From Coffea arabica (Eukaryota > Streptophyta > Magnoliopsida > Gentianales > Rubiaceae): a stretch of DNA of 64,000 nucleotides. Of this stretch, positions 46,053 to 57,049 are shown piece by piece. Every line of letters starts with the position of its first letter. Within the stretch, counting starts at the first letter, position 1. Location: assembly GCF_036785885.1 (NCBI RefSeq), contig NC_092322.1, forward strand, positions 39,515,994-39,579,993, written 5' to 3'. The notes below the pieces were generated by a model. The model made no database searches and was not told the DNA's origin. It saw only the letters and a program-made list of their open reading frames with translations. Both the position numbers and the translations under genes were made by a program.

Positions 46053-46960
46053 GATCTAAGAATAGTTATAGTTCAAATCCAAAAAAAAAAAAAAAAAAAA
46101 AGAATAGTTACTTACAGTATGCATTCAAGACTCTCTCTCTCTTTCTCTCTCTGTTTTTTAAATTCTTTTTTTATCTTGTGTGCGTGTGTTAGGAACTTAG
46201 GGCGGGAGTAAATTGCAAGTCTTTACCTTCTTCCTTTTGAAAATTTATCGAGGGAAGATCGCACCACCGATACAACAGGCAGATGCTGAAGGGGACCAAT
46301 GATTAAAAAATTTGAGATGCACTCAGCTTAGGGCTGGTGGCTTTGTAATTTGCCACAACCTTTTAAGTTTGGGTTAATTTCACTTTGTCTCCCCAAACTT
46401 TGGACGATTACCCATTTTAGTGCCTAAACTTCAAAATGGGACACTTAAATCCTTAAAACTTATAAATTGAGACACTTAAGTCCCTAAACTTATAAAATGG
46501 GACACTTAAATTTCTAAACCCTTATAAAATAAGACACTTCGACCACCACGGCATTCAAGATTCTGTTCACAATTTTTCTTAATTGGAAGGTATTTATAAA
46601 TTTAGAGACTTAAGTGTCCCATTTTGAAGTTTAAGAACTAAAGTGAGTAATCGTCCAAAGTTTGGGGGGACAAAGTAGAATTAACCCTTTAAGTTTCACC
46701 ACAACAATTTTTAACCACTAACTTCCACAATCTTTTTTTTCAAGTTAGTGGTCATATTCTTTCCAAATGGCCAAATTGCCGGATTAGAAATCTTGAAAGG
46801 GGAAAAAAGAAATAGACGAAAGAAAATCAACCTGCAGCACTGCAGAATTCAATCAAATCCGAATATGGGCAACACCAAAATTGAGCAAAACGAGAAATAT
46901 CTCTGTATCTATATATACGTAGATTTCTTAATCAGTAAATTTGGGAAGGTAGTTCTGGAA
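46053..46960 (-). promoter_or_regulatory. NLR upstream region (shared with other cluster copies)
   Basis: The region upstream of the NLR has a poly-A run (46081-46101 on plus) and a CT-rich tract (about 46131-46155). Its two parts, 46120-46370 and 46690-46920, match 50940-51300 and 51300-51540, in the same order. The match is broken only by the MITE at 46371-46687. The conserved CT tract close to the start codon could lie in the 5' UTR; no TATA box was assigned with confidence. Confidence 0.6.
46371..46687. mobile_element. Mutator-type foldback MITE, 317 bp
   Basis: A perfect 9-bp duplication, TTTAAGTTT, flanks it (46362-46370 and 46688-46696). The ends are inverted repeats of about 78 bp with only about seven mismatches, starting GGGTTAATT. 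The middle holds about four direct repeats of a roughly 34-bp word built on AAATGGGACACTTAAAT. It is absent from the matching flank at 50940-51540, so it inserted after the NLR duplication. It lies about 0.3 kb upstream of the intact NLR. Confidence 0.92.
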
Positions 46961-47798
46961 CCGATAGAAAAACTTACCAGCAGATTAGTTTTGTGAGTAA
47001 GAAATGTTTTTAAATTTTTTTTTAAAAAAAAAGAATCTGTCCAGTGGGTGCTCATTGGGTCCAGATTTTAGGTGTCATACTTTTTGAAATGTAAGATTAA
47101 TTAGAAAAAATAAATAAATACGAGAAAAAGTAGGTAAAATTAAATAGAGAAAATATATAAATGTAATAAAAGATAATAATTGTAGTTTGTGTATATACAT
47201 CGTAAGTTATGTGAATTTTACAATATGTGTATATATGTGGCAGGTTAGATGAATTTTACAGTATTTATAGATATATTATAGGTTAAGTTAGGCGAATTTT
47301 TGTATTAGAAATATCCCGTTTGATTTTATTTTAGGATTTTTCTAATGGACGTCCTGTATATACTTGAAGAAGTATAAGTGAATACATTCTTCCAGCAAAT
47401 TTCTAATACAAAAATTAACAATATCTAATTGTAATTCCTGTCATTTCACTATGAATAATTGGTAACCTGGATGAACTACTGATGAAGCTAATACCTTTCG
47501 AAAATTTTCTCCTTAATAATCTTGAAAGTAAATCATGGATATCGCAAGTCCAAAACTAACTCTTCAAAGGAATAAGAAACACAATTCCGAATCAAATAAA
47601 CGAGGAGCCGTGCTTTTCGACAAACCTTTGTCGCATCGATTACTGCGGACACACGAGTCGTTTTGCGGGCCTCAACAAGGGGCTTGGGCTGGACCTTCAC
47701 ATTTTAAAGTTTATTTTTTCTTTTTCTTCTATCATGGATCATAATAGCATCACATGCAGGGAATGTTATAGACAGATAAATAGTTCCATCGGTAATTA
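46961..47798. other. Intergenic, no gene seen
   Basis: AT-rich; a 69-codon frame at 47535-47744 is not recognised. Confidence 0.45.
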
Positions 47799-47806
47799 CT
47801 TGTAAA

Positions 47807-48615
47807 TATAAGTGACAAGCAAACCCATTTAACTAAATTTATCCATACTCATCCATGAATGGATGAATATGGGCATGTTAAGCTTTTGCATATGTGTATA
47901 AATATATTAAATGAGTATTATTGAGTTTTTTATCAAACTCAACTGACCCAATTAGAATTGTCTACCCCAAACTTCCTCTCTTCCCCCACCCATTTTTTTT
48001 TTCAGATATTTCATTTTGTCATGATGTTAACTACTTTTGTTTCGTTATTATTATTATTTGTTAGTTTTATATTATTATTTTATTTTCCCTTAGTTTGTTA
48101 ACTTGCTCATTTTTCAACATTAATAATTTATGACAAGTTTTAGCCTCTTTTCCTACCTTTCCAAAATGAAATTTTAGACTTCTACAGGAAAAAAATGCTA
48201 GAGGTTCAAAATTTTTGAATTTAGTTTTTATGTTAACTTTTATAGTATTTATTTCAAAATTTTATATTCTTGTTATTCAATTATTAAATAGTATGTAATT
48301 TTGTGACATAGAGGATGGATGGAAAAAAAATTGATAATTAGGCTTATTAAGTATTATAAGTAAATATTTAAAACTAATGATGGAGGCAAAGGGTAGTATA
48401 TATTAATAAGTTAGTTTGAAAAAAAAAATTAAATGAGTTTACAAAAAGTTAAAATAAATGGGTTATTAATGGGTAATTAGGTTACCCAATTTTTTTTTTG
48501 ACTTATCCATTTATACCCATCTAATTAAATAGGTATAAATAGATTGATTCAGTTATATCCATTATCCATTTTAACAAATTCAAACCCATCCAAATTACCC
48601 ATTTTGACACCTCTA
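47807..48615. mobile_element. hAT-type MITE, 809 bp (family member 2)
   Basis: The flanks CTTGTAAA (47799-47806) and CTTGTAAG (48616-48623) differ at one of eight bases. The ends are TATAAGTGACAA and TTTGACACCTCTA. The interior matches the MITE at 38390-39196 in order and length, including an (ATT)n tract and the closing TTTTGACACCTCTA. It appears older or more mutated than member 1. Confidence 0.85.
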
Positions 48616-48623
48616 CTTGTAAG

Positions 48624-49040
48624 TATGTTAAATACTCACGAAAGTGTCAAAATAAGATATAAGAAGAAATGATAATGAAAGATTTAGAAATTTTAGTGGC
48701 GCCACAATATTTGTAACATTCCTATCTCTCTCTCTCTCTGTTTTTTTTTTTCGTAATTAGGCATGATATTTCTTTTAGTTTGGACTATTGAGCTTTTTAA
48801 TTTAATAACCCTTTTTGTTTGCTTGTTTAATTTTGCTAGATTAGTAGCAATTAGCTCTTGCTTATGTGTTCTTTTTGATTTTTTTTTGGGTTAAATGATT
48901 TAGGGATAATTTTTTATTCATCTAGTCACGAAAAGGTTGATTTTTTTGGGGGCGTATGTGGAGTAGTGATCCGTTTAGGTTCTTTTCTTATTGTATTTTT
49001 TTTTTATTAAATGATATATGGGGTAATTTTTTTTATGCTG
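48624..49040. other. Intergenic, no gene seen
   Basis: AT-rich with a (CT)n run near 48725-48740 and poly-T tracts. Confidence 0.4.
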
Positions 49041-49270
49041 CAAGGGAGGGGGATAGGGTGAAGGGAGAGAGGGGAGAGGGGGTGGTGGGGGAAGGAGGTA
49101 AGGAGGGGAAGGGAGCGAAGAGAGGAGGAGGAGTAGGGAGGGGATGAGAGAGGAAAAGGAACACCAATGCAGCAACAGTGGGGGAAGGAAAGCATTGGCA
49201 ACAACGGAGAGGGACGAAGGAAGGGGGAAGAAGAGGAGATGAAAGAAAGGAAAAAAAGGAAAGAAAAATA
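49041..49270. repeat. Homopurine (G/A) tract, about 230 bp
   Basis: The plus strand is almost only G and A from about 49042 to 49145, and again mostly purine from 49180 to 49270. It contains many GGGG and GGAGG runs and a short non-purine interruption near 49161-49200. Open frames reported in it on either strand are low-complexity products of the tract, not genes. Confidence 0.85.
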
Positions 49271-50623
49271 AATATATAAATGTTTTTCACATATTCCCTA
49301 AACACTTTCATACGAATTTCTTTAGTAACTTCAAGTGAAGTTTTATACAAACGCCTAAAAAGCAGTCATCTAAGTGAACCCAATTTGTTTTTTCTTGTGC
49401 CTCTTGGAATGTTCTCTGAAACATTAAAGCCACAGCATTTTTGTAACTTCTGATATCTTTAACCTATAAGAGTGTTTTTAGGTAATTATCAAAAAGAGCT
49501 GATTAAAAAAAAAAAAAGGAGGAAAGTTATAAGTATTGTGGGGGCAAAAACTCATGAAAATTTTTTTCCCTATTATTAAAACTTTTCGACATTTTGGATA
49601 TGTAGTACCTAATTGCAATTCACTTGCATGATACAATTGTCCCATAGGAAGATATATATAAACCACAACTTTAAATTTCAAAATGTACATTAGCACATCA
49701 TACCTTGTTATTTTTGATGGGCATACATCATCACTGGTATTATTGGCTTTTCTTAGATGATGTCGTGTGCTTCGGCCTTTATTAGTCGTCAAATCAACCC
49801 ATAAATTTTTTTTTAGCAGGATTCTTCCTGCATATGTAAAAGCAGAAGATGTTTGCATGATGTACCTAAAACTTAATGGCTAATTGCACAAATAACTCAC
49901 CCTTTTCTTAAAATTACTTAGATGATTTCCTATCATTCACGTACGTTCTGTTTCTTGAATGCTTCCAAATTAACCATGATCAGTATCATATTATGGGTAG
50001 AAACAAAATATAATGCAACATTGATGATTGGTCTTATAAAGTCTCTCAAACAAGAGATAATATTTTTTTTTTGGCATCTTAAATGTGTACATGTGAATGG
50101 AAATGTGTGCATTCCGGGACAATTCTTTCTTTCGTTTATGCTTGAATTAGCATCACTTTTTTCTCACATCATTATCATAATTTTTTTACATGAATTTATT
50201 GAAATTTATGCAGCACGAACATTGAAAAATATTTTTGGAGGTATTCTTTATTCACTTGTCAAAATAGTCTAGACTACCTCAAGTAAACTACTGCCAGTCC
50301 ATGAAACACAATTGTAGTTGCAATTGCTATATTAAGGATAGAAATCTGTTTAAGAAAAGGAAAAAAATGAAAAGAAAAATAGCAAATTAAAGTATGGAAT
50401 TGAAGTGAAAAAAACCATAAATAACCTCTTATTTGTTGCTTGTGGCACAAAGCGAGGAAACAACTGGGAAGCTCGAGGTATGCGCATAAGAGAATTTGTC
50501 ACGTTAAATATCTTCTACAACATTTATGTGGTGATGAAAATCAATTGAGCTACGTAGTGCAATAACTTTTTTTTTGAAGCATATATCTAGTTAGCTAGCT
50601 ATACATTTTACATGTTTAAGTAT
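49271..50623. other. Intergenic, no gene seen
   Basis: Unremarkable AT-rich sequence. Frames at 49478-49858 (minus) and 49922-50272 (plus) show no known domain. No NLR coding sequence remains here, although the upstream flank to the right (50940-51780) implies that one once lay to its left. Confidence 0.45.
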
Positions 50624-50900
50624 GGCTCGGCAAGCTCAGTGGCCACCACCTCTCCTGGTAGGGTGGGAGATCAGGGGTTCAACCCTTGCCTCCCACCAAA
50701 TTGTCTGCCATTCATGGGCAACTCGGTTGGTCTCAACAAACCTCCTTAGGAGCTGGTGTCCAGTGCGCGCAAGGGTCCGAATCCTGTGATTATCGTGTTC
50801 GGGGGGATGGGGCCTCTTTTCCCGGGTCGGAGTGGGATTAGTCGGGTCCCGTAAGGATTGACTCGGACACCCACTCCGTCATCAAAAAAAAAAAAAAAAA
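50624..50900 (+). mobile_element. tRNA-derived SINE, 277 bp
   Basis: The 5' part has a polymerase III A box in GGCAAGCTCAGTGG (50629-50642) and a B box, GGGGTTCAACCCT (about 50673-50685). A GC-rich body follows and ends in a poly(A) of 17 (50884-50900). No convincing target duplication was found. It is non-coding and depends on a partner LINE for movement. Confidence 0.85.
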
Positions 50901-50939
50901 TTCAACTTTCTTATGATCTAACAACAGTAAGACATTACC

Positions 50940-51780
50940 TTCAAGAATCTCTTTCTGTTTTTTTTTTTTTTTTTTGTTGCGTACATGTTGCCGGTGAGAC
51001 TCTCTTTTTTTTTTTTTCTTTTCTTGTGCGTGTGTGGTGGGGCGTGATACTAAAAATATTGCAAGACTTTTTTCTTCTTCCAGCGAAACTTTATCAAGAG
51101 AAGATGCTGTCCCCGTACAAATGAACTTCTGCCATGTAAATTTGGCGTGAACTGTTGACGGACTATAAGATTATGATGTATATTGAGTTAATCTCAGTAA
51201 TCTTGATCAACAAATGAATTAAAATTAGAGGTTCATTCAGGTGAGGGCATCTTGGCTCTGTAATTTCCAATGACGACAAATTCACAACAAATATCTTTTA
51301 CTGCAACCTTTTTAAGTTAGCAGTAGTTTTCTTTTCTCTGTTTTTTGGTGGAAATACAAAGAAAATTTGAAGCAGCAATTCCATATGTAATGTATTTTTA
51401 GTTGGGCAAATTGCCAGTAGTAATAGATTAGCAATCTGAAAATTTTGAAAGGAAGGAAAATTGAAAAAAGGAAACTCAATCTGCAGCACTACATTATTCA
51501 ATGAAATCCACAGTATGGGATAAATGAACAAAACAAGAAATATTAACCAGATTAGCAGTTGAAGTAAACAGTAGACAAACCAGAAGAAAATAGGCACCAG
51601 AGTTTGAAATGAGAAAGAAACACTTTCCATGATCTGTTGCTGCCATTACACAAGTAAAAATAGGGATCTTCTTCAAACATAGTGTAGGTGAACGGAAAGC
51701 TCCATAAATTGGGATACATGTGAAAAAAATGAAGAAAACACGGATGAAAACTCACTTCCTAATTGTTTGCGAGACAAGAA
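50940..51780 (-). repeat. Third NLR 5'-flank copy, without its gene
   Basis: 50940-51540 matches the flank of the intact NLR (46120-46370 and 46690-46920), with shared words such as GAGACTCTCT, TTGTGCGTGTGT, CTGCAGCACT and AACGAGAAAT/AACAAGAAAT. 51545-51780 matches the flank of the relic (37428-37670). No NLR coding sequence follows on its left. This is the trace of a third cluster member. Confidence 0.75.
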
Positions 51781-52267
51781 GCATCTTGAAAAAATAGAGA
51801 GCGAAATGGATCTTCTGTCCTGTTTTTTATTATATTATTACTTCTCTTTTATAAATATAATGTTTTAGTTCTCTTTTGTTTCGTTAAAATCTAATAACTA
51901 TTAATTAAGTAAAAAATAAATACAATAGCATCAAAAAAGTAATATATAAGTAAAAAGGAACTAAAGCATGATGTTTATGAATGAGAAATAACAATATAAT
52001 AAAAAATATGATAGAAAGTGACATAAGGAGTATGACAGAAAATCCGTTGTCGGTAAAAAGCTATTACAAATTATATTGTGAATAATTGTGTGTAAAGTGT
52101 AATTGTCCAGCACTGTTCTGGGCTCTAACACATCACATGAAAAATAATGAACATTGTGTCATTGGTACACCATATTTTCCAAGATTTATATTTTGGGTCC
52201 AACTAGTTTTAGTGCATGTGCGAAATACGTGTGACATATCTTAATCTAAAAAATAAAGCTGTAACTC
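51781..52267. other. Intergenic, no gene seen
   Basis: AT-rich sequence with no recognised feature. Confidence 0.4.
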
Positions 52268-52276
52268 GTAATAGCT

Positions 52277-52458
52277 ATTGGTGAGGGTTCAAATCTCACC
52301 AGCAGCGAAAAATATCTAAGGGTTGTGCCATAACACTCCCTTGGTCTAGTTGGATCTGTATACCCACTAGTTCTTACAACAGCCTCCATATGCTCCCCCT
52401 CCTCCTAGATTAGGATAGAGTAGGTTATACAAATGTATCGTTACTGACAAAAAAAAAA
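52277..52458 (+). mobile_element. SINE, 5'-truncated, with target duplication
   Basis: A perfect 9-bp duplication, GTAATAGCT, flanks it (52268-52276 and 52459-52467). It keeps a B box (GAGGGTTCAAATCTC, about 52282-52296) near its left end and ends in a poly(A) of ten. The A box is missing, so the copy is 5'-truncated. It differs in sequence from the SINE at 50624. Confidence 0.87.
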
Positions 52459-52467
52459 GTAATAGCT

Positions 52468-52789
52468 GTAGTTTTTTCAAAAATTAATATAGTAATGAGA
52501 AATAGTCTACGTCTTTTATAAGCCTTTTAAAATGTTATGAAAAAGGTAGTTTATATGGAATTAGTTTTTGGTACTTCAGCTATTTCCATTTTTCATTTAA
52601 GACATTTATATTGAGTCTAATAGTGACGGACCAATGCCTTTAATAAACCATCTAGAAATATAAACTATTTAAAGTTTTTAAATAATCAAACTTCACGTAA
52701 ATCAAAGAACTAACAGTAAAACAAACAATCATTCAACCTTCAACTTAAACTCCAACGTTAATAAAAATATATTCAACTAACAATCAAGT
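52468..52789. other. Intergenic, no gene seen
   Basis: AT-rich; may hold the 3' end of the adjacent minus-strand LINE, but no poly(A) is visible. Confidence 0.35.
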
Positions 52790-55700
52790 AGAAAATCTTT
52801 GATATATGTTTGCCACCGCATTAGCCTCTCTGAATATGTGGGTGAAAATGAACTACCTGCTCGTGGTAATACTTTGAATACGTGCTACAATTTGCCATAA
52901 CTTCCACGGTATTTGACAATCACCTACCATCATAAGTTGCAAGGCTTTGAAGTTCATTTCAACCTACACGTGATGCCAATCATGCTCCAACCAAAGCTGC
53001 ACACCCTCAAGTAGAGCACGAGCTTCTGCCTCCATGTAGCCATTCATCGGTTTGCTCCAAGATATATATGGTGCGGTGCACAGTAGGTCTCTGTCTGCAT
53101 GAGTGTTGTTGCACCAACCCTATGTTGGCTAAGAGCACATCCTCCTTCGACCTTTGCACAAACAGGAGCGCCTGGGATATCCTGAGAATTGTCATTTGGA
53201 TGCATTAATTGACAAATCAGATGAGGGACAACACGATACCCCTCGTAGATTGAAGAGTTTCTAGCCTTCCAAAGTTCCCAACAAATTACAGTCGGCATGA
53301 TGGTGAGCAGCTCACCCTTTGCTGAACGCACAATGCTATGAAACCACCAATGCTGGATCCTATGCATCACACCACTTGAAGCACTTAGTGGGGGCTGAAG
53401 CATTTGAGCAAAAACGCCCCAAACAAATATTGCAAGGGGGCAGTCAGCCAGTGCCTAATCAAGAGAGTCAACATTTTGGCAAAAGTGACACTTAGAGCGG
53501 AGATGGAATCCGAACTTGCTCAAAATCTCCGAGAATGGTAGATACCTATTCATCAATTTCCACATGAAGATGGCGATTTTGCTAGGTATTTGGCAGTTCC
53601 AAATTAACTTCCACGATACTAGAGTCACCCGCTTAGCTCGCAAAGTATCCCAAGTCGACGAGATAGTGGAAGCACCCAAGGGCGTCAACGACCAGGCCAT
53701 CCGCTGTCTTCCTTGGACATCCAATACTTCCACAAACTGCTCAATGTCCTCCCACACATTAACCATGCGTCTCCATACTCTGGAGCTACCAAGGGCAGCC
53801 CTATTATCAGCATATCGGGAAAGCAAAAACCTAGCCCAGAGGGAATCAACATAGTGGTACCTCCACCATAATTTCCAACCAAAAGTGAGCTACATGTCAC
53901 TAAAGCATTGTAAGCCTAGTCCGTCTTCTGCTGTACGATAGCATAAGCTCCTCCAGGCCCGCCAGTGAAACTTGTCTCGTGAATCTGTTTCTCCCTAAAA
54001 AAAAAATTATTTACCATGATGTGTTCTAACCTCTGGTACATCGCTTTGGGGGGGGGTCCATTACAACCAGTACATGCAAGGGTATAGAGGCTAAGACGTG
54101 TTTAATTAATATTAGGCGGCCACCTTGCGATAGAAGCTTTTTCTTCCAACCCGCGAATTTTTGCAATAATTTTGTCAATCAAGAAATGAAAGTAATCCCA
54201 TTTGCGCCTTCCATGGTACATATTACACCCTTGATACATGAACGGAAAAGAGCCTTGCCGAAAACTAGTCAAATGCTTTATGAATTGCACGTGAGGTGGC
54301 CCGCAACTCCTTGACATGATGAAAAAGCTTTTCTGGCTGTTTATTTTCTGCCCTGTACCCTGCTGGTAATCTTCTAAGAATCACATTAGGTTCCTCGCTG
54401 ATCTTCTATCTCCCCTAGTGAAAATTACAATGTCATCTGCCAAGGATAAATGTGTGATAGGGAAACTTCCCCTCGGCAGTGCATAAGGATCAATGTTGCT
54501 CTTCGACACTTGCCCCTGCTAAAAGCTTTCGCAACTAGGATAAATAAGATTGGAAATAGGGGATCCCCCTGCTTACCCCCCCTTGTTGCTTGGAAAAAAC
54601 CCCAGTTTTACCATTCATTAGAACAGAAAATCAGCTTTGTGATAGATTTTTCATAATTGGCACAATGAAACCATCAGCTAACCCCAAGCGCTACAGCATA
54701 CATCTTAGAAAATGCCACGACACCCGATTAGATGCTTTCATCATATCTAACTTGAAACATGCTACCAAGGAGCTTGAAGAGGCAAGTGTCGGTAACACAT
54801 AAACTAATGGATATCTTAATTGCGGTATTCATAATGGTATTGGCAGTAACACATAACAAGGTACCGCAACTAGTTATAGTTGCGTAAATAAACTTCCCCT
54901 CAGTAGTGCATAAGGATTAATGCTGCCCTCCGACACTTGCCTCTTCAAGCCCCTACCAAAAGCTTCTGCAGCTAGTTACAGTTGCATAAATAAATCGAAG
55001 CCTGTTTGCCAATACCTTTGTGAATATAACTGATGAATATCTTAGTATCGGTAACACATAAACTGATGAATATCTTAGTATTCATAAAGGTATTGGCAAT
55101 ATTCATTTACAAAGTAACACATAACTGATGAATATCTTAGTTGTCTGTAAATAAATTGAAGCTTGTTTGCCAATAACTTTGTGAATATCTTATTGATGAA
55201 GTTACATAAACTGATTGGCCGAAAATCCACAAACGTAGAAGGATTCGGTTTCTTCGGAATCAAAACAATAAGAGTGCTAGTAATCCCCTTCGGGATAGGT
55301 GTTCCAGCCATGAATCCCCGGTTGCCACTAATACATCTTCTGCCACAATTTCCCAGCAATGCGTGAAAAAGACTCCTATAAATCCGTTTGGTCTAGGTGT
55401 GCTTTCTTTGTTAAGTCCAAACATAATTCCTTTGACCTCCTCCATAGTGACCTCACGAAGCAAAGAGGCATTATTATCCAGAGAGACAAGGTATGGGATA
55501 TTTTGTAGCAAGCTTCCCACATCACCAACCTCCTCCGCTGTCAAGAGTTGCCTAAAGAACAGTTCGGCCTCCTCCGCAATTTGCTCACAGCCTTCAATCC
55601 ACGAACCATCGCTGCCTTTTATTTTGTGTATTGTGAACTTCATCCTCTTCTCCCCTACTGAGGCATGGAAGAAGCTAGTGTTGCAGTCACTACCCTTTAA

Positions 55701-56756
55701 CCATTTCACTCGAGATTTTTGCCTGCAAACTCCTCCTAATGTTTCAAGCTTAGAAACAGCCGCGCTTGCGTGCAATGGAGCGAGCTTCTAGCTTTATCTG
55801 TGGACTCTGCGTCATATTGAGATTCCTTCTGCTGCACCTCCCACTCATTTTGCTTAATAGCTTGGAAAATGTCACCAAACCACTGCTTGCTCTAGCCCTT
55901 CAAACATGTCTTCAGCCTCTTCAGCTTAAATGCCAAAGAGTACATTCCATACTCGTTAGTCGACAAGCTCCAATTGTCTTTCACTATTTGAAAAAAATCT
56001 TGGCTAGAGATCCAAAACCGTAGGAACTTAAATGGCTTGGGAAAGAAGGATGTATCATTTTGCAACTGCAGCAGCAATGGCGCGTGGTCCAACGTTGCCT
56101 GATTAAGATGTTGAAGCAAAGTTTCCTACTGGGTATGGATCCATTGCTAATTGACCAGCACTCTATCCAATCTCTTCCAAACTCTTGCACCAGCCCTTAT
56201 CCTCGACCAAGTGTACAAGTTGCCAGTGAAAGGCAGCTCGTGAAGTCTGTAATTGGTTAGTGTCTGCATAAAATCAGAGATAGCCCCCGAGTCTTTTGAA
56301 GCTCTTCCCGCATATTTCGTAGCAGAGGCGATCACATTGCAATCTCCTCCTACCAACCATGGCCGGTTGATTGTCCCAGCAAGGTGTTCCAGCTCAAACC
56401 ACAACACCCTTCTCTCTGCTCTCGTGCATTTTGCGTAGACAAAAGTCGCATACAACATGTGTCTAGGAGTCGTGTGCAACCATGACGCATAACATTTGGT
56501 CAGAATTATACATGACGTTCACGTGAAAACCGGATCTCCATAGAACCCATGTTTTATTTAATGAGTTGAATAAACAAAACGCATAAAATAGCCTAGTGTG
56601 GATAGTCTCTATGTGCTGTGCCTCCGCTAATGGCTCTATTAAGACTAGGATAGAAATACTATGTATGCGATTTAAATGTTTTAAGCTACGGATCGATGTT
56701 CTACTCATCGCACCCCTAACATACCAAATTAAAATGCTATTCATTTTCAAAACCTA
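52790..56756 (-). pseudogene. LINE ORF2, long decayed copy
   Basis: Read on the minus strand from 56756. The endonuclease comes first (56750-56147), with the GD-x-N and RLDR motifs, but WYVRG stands where WNVRG is usual, so the first catalytic Asn is lost. A linker and RT N-terminus follow (55775-55075; FRPISLCNFINK). The RT palm is shown by a QGDPLFPILF block near 54574-54545 and LADDIVIF near 54444-54420. The thumb/connection follows (54317-54110; GRRKWDYFHFLIDKI), then zf-RVT (53826-53455; CHFC) and RNase H (53403-52790; EAEARALLEGVQLW). Many stops and frameshifts break it, and a segment is locally duplicated at 54466-55205. ORF1 lies upstream across a copia insertion. Confidence 0.92.
54466..55205. 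repeat. Local duplications inside the LINE
   Basis: A segment of about 65 bp at 54466-54530 (CCCCTCGGCAGTGCATAAGG start) recurs at about 54895-54958. Between 54785 and 55205 the words GGTAACACATAAACTGATG, AACTGATGAATATCTTAG and TTTGCCAATA occur two to four times each. The insertion of these copies separates the RT blocks and is not part of a normal LINE. Confidence 0.75.
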
Positions 56757-56865
56757 GAAGCAACCCCTCTGTGGCTTTAGCAGCTTGTGTGTTACAATTT
56801 GTCAAGGAATTTGAATATGATTCTTTATTTTCTTTGACTTCCTTGAGACCACTACCATGAAACCC
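56757..56865 (-). pseudogene. LINE ORF1, 3' part
   Basis: On the minus strand the frame from the copia insertion site reads GFMVVVSRKSKKIKNHIQ before a stop. This is typical of the segment near the C-terminus of plant LINE ORF1 proteins. It continues upstream at 61617 in the same frame when the copia element and one target duplication are removed. Confidence 0.7.
56861..56865. repeat. Copia target duplication, left
   Basis: AACCC, matched by AACCC at 61612-61616. Confidence 0.9.
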
Positions 56866-57042
56866 TGACAAGATTTGTGCGGCCAAAAATCCTTCATATC
56901 ATTAGCATAGCAATTATCTATATATACATGTGAGTACAGAACCTTACCAGCAATTACGCTAGGTCTCCTATTAATTAGGAGAAGAATATGCTAACTACGA
57001 TATATACAAGAGATATATACAAAGTTGATACATATCTTGAGA
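56866..57042 (-). repeat. Copia 3' LTR (left)
   Basis: About 175 bp, TGACAAGATTT at the outer end. The inner end is shortened relative to the right LTR by deletion between two ATCTTGA repeats. A polypurine tract adjoins it. Confidence 0.85.
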
Positions 57043-57049
57043 CCCCCCC

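Noticed and set aside
48956..49350. Several open frames in the homopurine tract
   Set aside because: They are Gly/Arg/Glu- or Pro/Ser/Leu-rich readings of a simple-sequence tract.
49478..49858. 126-codon minus-strand frame
   Set aside because: AT-rich, no domain, no supporting signals; likely chance.
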